Positions 50,898 through 57,433 of a DNA stretch of 64,000 bases are shown here, piece after piece; positions within the stretch are counted from its first letter, which is position 1; each line of letters starts with the position of its first letter. The notes under the pieces were generated by a model. It did no database searches and was not told the DNA's origin. It was given only the letters and a program-made list of their open reading frames with translations. This DNA is from Polyangiaceae bacterium. Its GTDB lineage: Bacteria > Myxococcota_A > Polyangia > Polyangiales > Polyangiaceae. The translations under genes and the position numbers were made by a program. The stretch is taken from assembly GCA_020849655.1 (NCBI GenBank), contig JADLFU010000232.1, positions 20,223-84,222 on the forward strand, in the 5' to 3' direction.

Positions 50898-53679
50898 GGG
50901 CCCAGCCCTCGTCGAACTGTCCGCCGGCGCGCACCGCGCCGCGCCCGAGGACCATCCCGCCGCGCGCGCGAGCGAGCGCCGCGTCCCACACCACCCAGTC
51001 GGGCAAGAGGTCCGGCAGGGACATCCCCCGGAGCGTGCCCTCCACGGTCGCGCCGGCGAGCACGACGACGTAGCGGTCCGGGCTGTCGGGGTTCGGCCAG
51101 ACGAACCCGGCGCCCACCTCGTCGCCGGTGAAGACCTCGTCGCCGACGACCACCGACGGCGGGGCCGATCGAACGTGGATCGGCAGGCGCGCGTCGAGCG
51201 CGCGGGTCACCGAGTTGGAGTCAGGCCCGCCGACGAGCACGAGCGCGTGGGTCCGCTCGAGCGCGCGGTCGAACTCGCGGTCGGCGAGGACCGGGTACGC
51301 GACGTCGAACCCCTGGCGCACCCGCGCGAAGTCACGGGCCACCTGCTCGTTCGCGCGCGCGAGCCTGGGATCCTGCGTGCCGTACACGACCACGACCGGA
51401 TCGTAGAAGATGTCCTTCATCGGTCCCGCGAGGCCGCCTCGCTTCGCGCGCGCGGGCGGCGGCGTCAGGCCCTTCTGCCAGGCGCCGTCGCGCTGCTCGA
51501 CCAGGAGCGCCTCGCCCGCGTCGAAGCGCAGCTTCGTCCGGCCGAGCTCGATCTCCACCGGCTCGTCGCCGAGCAGCTTCGCCTCGCGCGTGAACGAGAG
51601 CGCCGCGACGTTCTTCGCGCCCACGACGATCCGCGGAGGCGTGCCGCGCTTGATCTCCGCGCTCACGTCGGCGAACTGCTGGGACCGCGCGAGCCGCTCG
51701 ATCTTCAGCCAGTGCGCGCCCGGGTAGCGCAGGTTGTCGGTGCGGAACACCACGCGCCGCGGGTGGTCGGGGCGCCGATGCGCCGCGAGCCACGAGAACG
51801 CCTTCATCCCCTCGTAGGTCCCTTGCCAGACGTTGTGCCCCTCGTCGGGGTGCTCCTCCAGCAGGCCGTAGCCGAGCGCCTTGTAGCGATCGATGAGGAC
51901 GCCGCTGTTCTCGACCGGCAGATCGCGCGTGCCGTGCACGATGTACATCGGCAGGTACAGGCCGTTCGAGGCCCACGCCACCGTGCTGCGGTGCTCGCCG
52001 AGCGCGCGCTCCCACGGCTCGCGTCGCGCCGCGAAGTCGCCGCGGAGGTTCCACGAGTGGTACCCGCAGAGCGGCGCCGCCGAGGAGAACACGTCGGGGT
52101 ACTTCAGCGCGATGGCCGCCGTGCCGGTGCCGCCCATCGAGGGCCCCGTGATCGACACGCGCGCCGGATCGACGGGGAACGTGCGCGCCACCCACCGCGT
52201 CACCTCCATCACGTCGACCTCGCCCGCGTACCGGTACATCGCGTTGCCGTGCGCCATCGGCGCGACGAAGATGCCCTCGACGTCGGGGAAGTCGCCAGGG
52301 TGACGGTCCTCCCACTCGCCGTCGTGCCTCGGATCGTCGCGCCCGAACAGCCAGCGCAGCATGTTCATCGGCTTGCCGTTGAGGCCGTGCAGCCCGACGA
52401 CGAGCGGGTAGCTCCGGCCCTCTCGCAGCTTTCGAGGCACGTAGATCGCGAACGGGCTCGGGCGACCGTCGAGCTTCGAGCGCAGCGCGAGCCGCCGCGC
52501 GCCCTGGACCGAGCGGACGGGATCGCGCCCCGCGAGGATCTCCCCCGCGAACTCGCCGAGCCACGCCGCCTCGTCGAGCTGCGCCCGCGCGTCGGGATCT
52601 CCCTTGCCGGCGTACAGCTTCACGCGGTCCGCCAGGTGCTCCAGCGTCGCCAGCGTCGTCTCCGCGTCCGAGAGCGTGGCCTTGCCGTCGCGGACGGCGG
52701 CCTCGGCGCGGGCGCCCGCGGCGAGCGCCTCGACGAGCGGCGCGTGGGGCTCGTACTCGAACGCGCGTGAGAGCGGGCCGAGCGACGCCGTCACCGTGAC
52801 CGGGGCGCTCGACGCGAGCCTGGGCAGCGCTACCTCCAGCTCGTCGACGACGCCGTCCGCGGGCACCGGCAGCTCGCCCGCGCCGACGGCGAACAGCGCG
52901 CGCGGGCCCTCCGTGGCGCGCACGTCGAGGGTCCTCGCGACCCCGTCCGGGAACCCAAGGCACCGCGCCGAGAAGCGCGGTCGCGCGCCGACCGGCCCGA
53001 GCCCGCGATCGAGCGAGAGATCGCACAGCTCCCTCGTCAGCTTCGTCGTGTCGATCTCGCCCGGCAGGACCACGCGGATCCCGGTCGGGGGCGCGAGCGC
53101 ACGATCGACGACGCGCGCGCGGAGCTGCCATCTACCGCTGCGCTGGTGCAGCCTGAGCAAGAGCGGGTGGTCGCCCGCGGACAGCTCGAGCGGCACGAGC
53201 GTGTCGTCCGGGAACGCGCCGCGCGCCTCCTCGCGTGACGCCACCTCCTTGCCGTCGAGCAGCACGGAGAGGCCGTCGTCGACCGAGAGCGCCAGCCAGC
53301 CCTGCCACGGCGCCGCGGCGCGCAGCACGACGAAGGCGACGGCGGTCGCCTCCGCGCCGTCGGCCCTCATGTGCTTGCCGAGATCGATCGATCCATCGGA
53401 CGACGCCAGCACCTCGAACGCGCGCCCGGCCGCCTTGTCGACGACGGCGCCCGCCTCGATCCCGGCTCCGCCCGCGAGGATGCCGCCGGGGAGCTCGAAG
53501 CCGGCCGACAGCTCCGCGCGCTTCCTGGCCTTCGCCGCGCGCAGCGGCCCCGCGACCAACCACGCGCCGATCTCTCCGCTCGGCCCCGGGGCGACCGACA
53601 CCTCCGCCGCGGCGCTCGAGGAGGCCGCGGCGACGATCGCGCTAGCCGCCCAGGCTCTGCGCGAGCGTGCGCGGACCAT
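50884..53679 (-). CDS. Secreted PHB-depolymerase-like/prolyl-oligopeptidase-like esterase
   Basis: A 931-residue secreted protein with a signal peptide ('MVRARSRRAWAASAIVAAAS', cleavage after SAAA). Residues about 25-390 are beta-rich accessory domains. Residues about 400-640 form an alpha/beta hydrolase: 'SPFAIYVPRKLREGRSYPLV', 'VGLHGLNGKPMNM' (oxyanion), nucleophile Ser about 513 in 'GPSMGGTGTAAI', 'PMYIVHGTRDLPVENSG' (acid) and 'DEGHNVWQGTY' (His). The C-terminal third carries a further domain ('HALVLVGGPDSNSV', 'VEGTLRGMSLPDLLPDW') often seen in these large esterases. The substrate could be polyester, sugar ester or peptide. It starts inside the zinc-ribbon gene (38-base overlap). Confidence 0.88.
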   Translation of the reverse strand: MVRARSRRAWAASAIVAAASSSAAAEVSVAPGPSGEIGAWLVAGPLRAAKARKRAELSAGFELPGGILAGGAGIEAGAVVDKAAGRAFEVLASSDGSIDLGKHMRADGAEATAVAFVVLRAAAPWQGWLALSVDDGLSVLLDGKEVASREEARGAFPDDTLVPLELSAGDHPLLLRLHQRSGRWQLRARVVDRALAPPTGIRVVLPGEIDTTKLTRELCDLSLDRGLGPVGARPRFSARCLGFPDGVARTLDVRATEGPRALFAVGAGELPVPADGVVDELEVALPRLASSAPVTVTASLGPLSRAFEYEPHAPLVEALAAGARAEAAVRDGKATLSDAETTLATLEHLADRVKLYAGKGDPDARAQLDEAAWLGEFAGEILAGRDPVRSVQGARRLALRSKLDGRPSPFAIYVPRKLREGRSYPLVVGLHGLNGKPMNMLRWLFGRDDPRHDGEWEDRHPGDFPDVEGIFVAPMAHGNAMYRYAGEVDVMEVTRWVARTFPVDPARVSITGPSMGGTGTAAIALKYPDVFSSAAPLCGYHSWNLRGDFAARREPWERALGEHRSTVAWASNGLYLPMYIVHGTRDLPVENSGVLIDRYKALGYGLLEEHPDEGHNVWQGTYEGMKAFSWLAAHRRPDHPRRVVFRTDNLRYPGAHWLKIERLARSQQFADVSAEIKRGTPPRIVVGAKNVAALSFTREAKLLGDEPVEIELGRTKLRFDAGEALLVEQRDGAWQKGLTPPPARAKRGGLAGPMKDIFYDPVVVVYGTQDPRLARANEQVARDFARVRQGFDVAYPVLADREFDRALERTHALVLVGGPDSNSVTRALDARLPIHVRSAPPSVVVGDEVFTGDEVGAGFVWPNPDSPDRYVVVLAGATVEGTLRGMSLPDLLPDWVVWDAALARARGGMVLGRGAVRAGGQFDEGWALTPR

Positions 53680-54124
53680 CGCGGAACATCGCTTCCATCT
53701 TGTTGCGGTCGAAGACCTTGATGATGTACCCGTCGCCGAACTTCGGGTGGCGCAGCAGGTGCCCGACCTCGTACGCGCTCGTCGGGCGGTAGGGGCGAAA
53801 GTCGGTCGGCGCGTGGCCGGAGGTGAGCTTCTCCCACGTCCGCTCGCGGTCTGCCTCGGCGCGCGCGGCGGCGACGGCGCGCTCTCCCGCGGTCGACTTC
53901 GCGCGCGTGGGCGCGGCCGCGGCCGGCTTCGCGGCCTTCGTCTTCACGGCGGCGGGCGCGGACTTCGGCGCGCGAAAATTGTGGACGGATCCGCACGTGC
54001 GGCACTCGACGCGCTTCGGCGTGTCGCCCACCATCGCGACGATGAGGTGCGCGAGGTCGAGCTTGCACTTCGTGCACCACGAGTCGACCTCCTTGCCGGG
54101 GGCGAGCTTCTTCGTCGTCGTCAT
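53642..54124 (-). CDS. Zinc-ribbon protein with C-terminal Tudor/SH3-like (UvrD/CarD-type) domain
   Basis: A 160-residue cytoplasmic protein. Residues about 15-48 form a zinc ribbon ('DSWCTKCKLDLAHLIVAMVG', 'RVECRTCGSVHNF'). Residues about 50-95 are a Lys/Ala/Pro-rich basic linker. Residues about 112-160 ('SAYEVGHLLRHPKFGDGYII', 'VFDRNKMEAMFRDGPRTLAQ') follow the G..V.H..FG.G.V......F..G.R.L pattern of the small SH3/Tudor domains at the end of UvrD/PcrA helicases and in CarD, which bind RNA polymerase. An RNAP- or nucleic-acid-linked adaptor is plausible but unproven. It is coupled by ATGA to the upstream gene. Confidence 0.8.
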   Translation of the reverse strand: MTTTKKLAPGKEVDSWCTKCKLDLAHLIVAMVGDTPKRVECRTCGSVHNFRAPKSAPAAVKTKAAKPAAAAPTRAKSTAGERAVAAARAEADRERTWEKLTSGHAPTDFRPYRPTSAYEVGHLLRHPKFGDGYIIKVFDRNKMEAMFRDGPRTLAQSLGG

Positions 54125-54621
54125 TCTTCGGGATCCTTCTTCTCGTCTCGGATGCGCACCGAGGATTTCACGTCGGGCTTCACGGCCTTCGGGTCGCCGT
54201 CGATCTTCTGATCGTTGGGGATGAACCTGATCTCGGTCTTGATCTCGAAGGACAGCGTCGTCAGCGCCTTGACGAGCTCCTCGCTGAGGTTCGTGTGCTC
54301 GAGGAAATCGCGGATCTCGCGCGCGGTCGCGCGGTACAGGCCGTTCTTCGTCTCGTCGATCTGCTGGAACACGACGCCCGCGACCTCACGAGGCAGCTTC
54401 AGCTCGTTCACGAAGGCCATGATGTTCTCGGGGCCCTCCGTGATCTGCTCGACGCCGCGCTCCACCGCGCGCCGCACGCCCTCGCCGAGGATGCGCTGCA
54501 CGAGCCTCCGCGCGCCCTCGCGGCGGCGATCGCGCTCGCTCTCCGGCTCGTCGTCGCGCGGGTCGGCGTCGCGCGCGTCGTGCGACGAGGCTCTCGGCGG
54601 CGGCGGTCGCTCGCTCGGCAT
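54121..54621 (-). CDS. Hypothetical charged helical protein
   Basis: A 166-residue protein. The first about 40 residues are disordered and full of Arg, Asp and Pro ('RASSHDARDADPRDDEPESE'). Residues about 45-140 are helical ('ARRLVQRILGEGVRRAVERG', 'IMAFVNELKLPREVAGVVFQ', 'IDETKNGLYRATAREIRDFL') and the tail is Lys/Asp-rich. There is no signal peptide. I start at the ATG at 54621, with a TACTTG hexamer 6 bases upstream; a TTG three codons earlier is open. Its stop overlaps the zinc-ribbon/Tudor gene, so the two are co-translated. Proteins like this are sometimes found as phasin- or HSP-like helpers; the family is not recognised. Confidence 0.78.
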   Translation of the reverse strand: MPSERPPPPRASSHDARDADPRDDEPESERDRRREGARRLVQRILGEGVRRAVERGVEQITEGPENIMAFVNELKLPREVAGVVFQQIDETKNGLYRATAREIRDFLEHTNLSEELVKALTTLSFEIKTEIRFIPNDQKIDGDPKAVKPDVKSSVRIRDEKKDPEE

Positions 54622-54627
54622 CCGCGT

Positions 54628-54633
54628 CAAGTA
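54628..54633 (-). promoter_or_regulatory. -10-like hexamer TACTTG
   Basis: TACTTG on the minus strand ends 6 bases before the ATG at 54621. The match is weaker than others because the last base is G. Confidence 0.35.
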
Positions 54634-54652
54634 GTCAGGGCGGTCCGCTGCG

Positions 54653-56794
54653 TCAAACTACATCGGCGCCCGAGCGGCTAGCATGGCCCGAATGATCCGC
54701 GTCGGCTTCGCGCTCCAGCAGGTGGTCCACGATCTTCGCGTGGGCATGTTGCTCCGCCCGCTCGTCATCCTGGGCGGCAGCGGCGCGCTCGCGCTGGCCG
54801 TCACCCATGCGGAGCGCGCACACCCCGGGGCGTTCGCCTGGGCGAGGCCGCTCGGGGTCGTCGACGTCTCCAGCGCGCAGGTCGTGCTCGGCACGATCGC
54901 GGGGTCGATGCTGACGCTGCTCGCGCTCGTCTACTCGGTGTTCCTCGTCGCGATGACGCTCGTGTCGATGCAGTTCTCTCCGCGGGGGCTCTCGACGCTG
55001 ACGCGCGATCCGCTGACGCAGACGTCGTTCGGCATGCTCGCCGGCACCTTCCTCTACGCGCTGCTCGTGCTCCGCGCCGTGCACGGCGACCCCGACGCCT
55101 ACGTGGCGCCGCTCGGGGTCGCGCTTGCGATCACGCTCGCCGTCGCCAGCATCACGACGCTGCTCACCTTCCTCCACCACATCTCCCAGGAGATCCAGGC
55201 GAACACCCTCATCGCGGGGCTCGCGGACGCGACGCGCGAGGTGCTGGCCGAGGAATTCTCCGAGGAGCCGCCGCTCCCCACGGCGCCGTGCCCGTCGCCG
55301 TTCGCGCCCGTCCCCGACGGCGCCGCGGCGATCACGCTCGCGCGGTCGGGCTATATCCAGCTCCTCGACGTCGAGGGTGTGCTGGAGCGCGCGCGGCAGG
55401 CCGGCGTCGAGATCGTCCTCGCGCGCGCCGTCGGCGAGTACGTCGTCGAGGGCGTGACGGTCGGGTACGTCCGCGGGCCCGGCGCCGCCGCGGTCGCGCT
55501 CGCGATCCGCGACGACTTCGATCTCGGCGCCGTCCGCACGCTCCAGCAGGACGCCGAGTACGGCGTGCGCCGCATCGTGGACATCGGCCTGAAGGCGATC
55601 TCTCCCGCGGTGAACGATCCCAGCACCGGCGTCACCTGCGTCGACAACCTGACCTCGCTGCTCGCGTTCGTCGCCACGCGGCGTGATCCGGCGCGCGAGC
55701 TCCCGGCGGGCGAGGGCAAGGTCGTGCTCGCGCGCACGACCTTCGCCCGGCTGGTGGCGCTCGCGTTCACCCAGCTCCGCCAGTACGCCCAGGGTGACAT
55801 GGCCGTGTCGCTCCGGCTGATGCGCGCGCTCCACGATCTCGCCTCTCTGACCCGCGAACCGTCGCGGACGGCCGCGCTGCGCGCCGAGGCGGAGCTGTTG
55901 CGGGCCGGAATCTCGGGCGACTTCGGCGAGGGAGATCGCGCGGAGCTGTCGCGCCGGGCCGACGCGCTGCTCGCGGCGCTCGACCGGACGGCCTAACGCC
56001 GCCAGCGTCGCGAGGCGCGAGCGCAGCTTCAACCGGGCGCGCTCCTCGAGCTGCCGGACGCGCTCCTTGCTCACGCCCAGCCGCTGACCCAGGGCCTCGA
56101 GCGTCTGCGGATCATCCGCGCTCCACCGCTCGCGCGCGATCAGCTGCTCTCGCTCGGGCAGGTCCGCGAGCGCCTCGGCGAGCGCCGCCGCGCGGATCCC
56201 GCGCTGCTCCTCGTCGCTCGCCCGCTCCTCCGGCGTCGCCGCGCCGTCGGTCATCCGGTCGCCGAGCACCGCGCCGCTGCCGGGCGAGGCCGCGTCGACG
56301 CTGACGTCGCCGCCCATCAAGATCGGCAGGAGCTGCGTCGTGCGCTCGAGGGAGAGGCCGCTCGCCGCGGCCAGCTTGACCGGATCCTCCTCGCGGGTCG
56401 TGCGGTACAGCCGCACGGCGCGGCGCTCGCCCTTCGTCGTCCCGAACCGCACCACGCGGTAGCTGCGCATCACGTAGTCGCGGATCTGCGCGCGGATCCA
56501 GTACGCGGCGTACGTCACGAGGCGGCACGACTTGTCGGGATCGAAGCGCTGGATCGCGCGGAGCAGGCCGATCGAGCCCTCCTGCACGAGATCCTCGAGC
56601 GGCGCGCCCCAGCGGCGGTACTCGAGCGCGATCGACGTGACGAAGGGCAGGCACGCGGCGACGAGCCTGTCCCCCGCGCGGCGGTCTCCCCGCTGGAAGG
56701 CGGCCACCAGCGCGCGCTCGGTCACGTCGTCGAGCCCCGCTTTGGGTTTGTGGGTGCGCGCGGCGGCGAGGACTGCGTCTTCGATCTTGGTCAT
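54653..56794 (-). CDS. RpoH-like sigma-70 factor; open frame continues far past the conserved end
   Basis: Residues 1 to about 268 are a compact sigma factor without region 1.1. Region 2 is 'LPFVTSIALEYRRWGAPLED', 'LVQEGSIGLLRAIQRFDPDK' and 'CRLVTYAAYWIRAQIRDYVM', closest to RpoH (the following 'RVVRFGTTKGERRAV' parallels the RpoH box). Region 4 is 'DDPQTLEALGQRLGVSKERV' with 'RQLEERARLKLRSRL'. A sigma of this type should end near 55993, but there the frame reads TTA opposite the TAA of DUF2254. It stays open to 54653, giving 713 codons, the last about 445 antisense to DUF2254. GGAGG lies 6 bases before the ATG at 56794. I trust 55993-56794; the rest may be read-through or a frameshift artefact. 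Confidence 0.65.
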   Translation of the reverse strand: MTKIEDAVLAAARTHKPKAGLDDVTERALVAAFQRGDRRAGDRLVAACLPFVTSIALEYRRWGAPLEDLVQEGSIGLLRAIQRFDPDKSCRLVTYAAYWIRAQIRDYVMRSYRVVRFGTTKGERRAVRLYRTTREEDPVKLAAASGLSLERTTQLLPILMGGDVSVDAASPGSGAVLGDRMTDGAATPEERASDEEQRGIRAAALAEALADLPEREQLIARERWSADDPQTLEALGQRLGVSKERVRQLEERARLKLRSRLATLAALGRPVERREQRVGPARQLRAISLAEVARDSGPQQLRLGAQRGRPRRFAGQRGEIVERAHQPERHGHVTLGVLAELGERERHQPGEGRAREHDLALARRELARRITPRGDEREQRGQVVDAGDAGAGIVHRGRDRLQADVHDAAHAVLGVLLERADGAEIEVVADRERDRGGAGPADVPDRHALDDVLADGAREDDLDAGLPRALQHTLDVEELDIARPRERDRRGAVGDGRERRRARRRGERRLLGEFLGQHLARRVREPRDEGVRLDLLGDVVEEGEQRRDAGDGERDRKRDPERRHVGVGVAVHGAEHEQRVEEGAGEHAERRLRQRIARQRREPPRRELHRHERHRDEEHRVDEREQRQHRPRDRAEHDLRAGDVDDPERPRPGERPGVCALRMGDGQRERAAAAQDDERAEQHAHAKIVDHLLEREADADHSGHASRSGADVV
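54679..54684 (+). promoter_or_regulatory. -10-like hexamer TAGCAT for the DUF2254 gene
   Basis: TAGCAT overlaps a first possible ATG (54683) and ends 7 bases before a second ATG (54692). If it is a -10 element, the upstream ATG would not be transcribed and the second must be used. Confidence 0.5.
54692..55996 (+). CDS. DUF2254 family membrane protein
   Basis: A 434-residue predicted inner-membrane protein. Four transmembrane segments fill residues about 10-150 ('GMLLRPLVILGGSGALALAV', 'AGSMLTLLALVYSVFLVAMT', 'MLAGTFLYALLVLRAV', 'VALAITLAVASITTLLTFLH') with the DUF2254 hallmark 'VSMQFSPRGLSTLTRDPLTQ' and 'HHISQEIQAN'. The cytoplasmic part holds 'GYIQLLDVEGVLERARQAG' and 'TLQQDAEYGVRRIVDIGLKA', also family features. 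Function unknown. I prefer the ATG at 54692 over 54683 because of the -10-like hexamer. Its TAA stop lies exactly opposite a TTA codon of the RpoH-like sigma gene, whose open frame runs beneath the whole of this gene. Confidence 0.9.
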   Translation: MIRVGFALQQVVHDLRVGMLLRPLVILGGSGALALAVTHAERAHPGAFAWARPLGVVDVSSAQVVLGTIAGSMLTLLALVYSVFLVAMTLVSMQFSPRGLSTLTRDPLTQTSFGMLAGTFLYALLVLRAVHGDPDAYVAPLGVALAITLAVASITTLLTFLHHISQEIQANTLIAGLADATREVLAEEFSEEPPLPTAPCPSPFAPVPDGAAAITLARSGYIQLLDVEGVLERARQAGVEIVLARAVGEYVVEGVTVGYVRGPGAAAVALAIRDDFDLGAVRTLQQDAEYGVRRIVDIGLKAISPAVNDPSTGVTCVDNLTSLLAFVATRRDPARELPAGEGKVVLARTTFARLVALAFTQLRQYAQGDMAVSLRLMRALHDLASLTREPSRTAALRAEAELLRAGISGDFGEGDRAELSRRADALLAALDRTA

Positions 56795-56949
56795 GTCGAC
56801 CTCCGGCCGGCCGCTCTGCAACGTCGGTGCCGTTCGCGATTGATCGCGCGCATGACGCAGGGCGTGCGGACGGTGTGCGAAAGGTTTGCGCTCGAGCCGC
56901 GCGGTGGCCCCCCGCCTTGCGCGTCTTGTGGGGAGGCTCGCGCCCGCGC

Positions 56950-57387
56950 ATGCTGGTCGGCGTGCGCGGGGTCGCGACGCTCTCGGTCCTGCTCGCGGCC
57001 TGCGGGTCGGGGTCGCCGGCGGCGTACACCCCCGAGCCCGCGGTGATCGATCGGCTGCTCGCCGCGCCCTCGACGAGCGGCTCGCCGCCGCGATCGGCTC
57101 CGCCCGCGCCCACGCCGCGGAGGATCGTCGACGCGCCCGAGCGGTCGCCGCGGTCGGGGAGGAGGATCACGCTCAGCGTCTCGCGCGCGCCGCTCGGCGA
57201 GGTCGTGCGGCTCCTGGCGACCGAGGCCGGGCTCGACGTCGTGCTCGCGTCGGCGCTCGAGCAGGAGGTGTCGCTCGACGTGCGGCGCGCGGACCCGCTC
57301 ATCGTGCTCGACGCGCTCGCGTCCGCGCACTCGCTCGCCCTCGAGCGCAACGGGCGCGCGCTGATCGTGCGCCCTCGGGGGCCGTGA
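56950..57387 (+). CDS. Small lipoprotein with STN (secretin/TonB N-terminal) domain
   Basis: A 145-residue lipoprotein: 'MLVGVRGVATLSVLLAAC' with lipobox LAAC (Cys18), a Pro/Ser-rich linker to about residue 70, then an STN-type domain: 'RITLSVSRAPLGEVVRLLAT', 'EAGLDVVLASALEQEVSLDV', 'LIVLDALASAHSLALERNGR' and 'ALIVRP'. STN domains normally sit at the N-terminus of secretins or signalling TonB receptors; here the domain stands alone and is membrane-anchored. The start is the ATG at 56950, the first giving a lipoprotein signal. It is 46 bases before nadA in the same direction. A role as a secretin pilotin-like or assembly lipoprotein is possible. Confidence 0.8.
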   Translation: MLVGVRGVATLSVLLAACGSGSPAAYTPEPAVIDRLLAAPSTSGSPPRSAPPAPTPRRIVDAPERSPRSGRRITLSVSRAPLGEVVRLLATEAGLDVVLASALEQEVSLDVRRADPLIVLDALASAHSLALERNGRALIVRPRGP

Positions 57388-57418
57388 CGGTGAGGTGGCA
57401 GCGAGCCCACCGCGGCAC

Positions 57419-57424
57419 TAGACA
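57419..57424 (+). promoter_or_regulatory. -10-like hexamer TAGACA for nadA
   Basis: TAGACA ends 9 bases before the ATG at 57434, suggesting nadA has its own transcript start. Confidence 0.45.
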
Positions 57425-57433
57425 GCCGCCACG

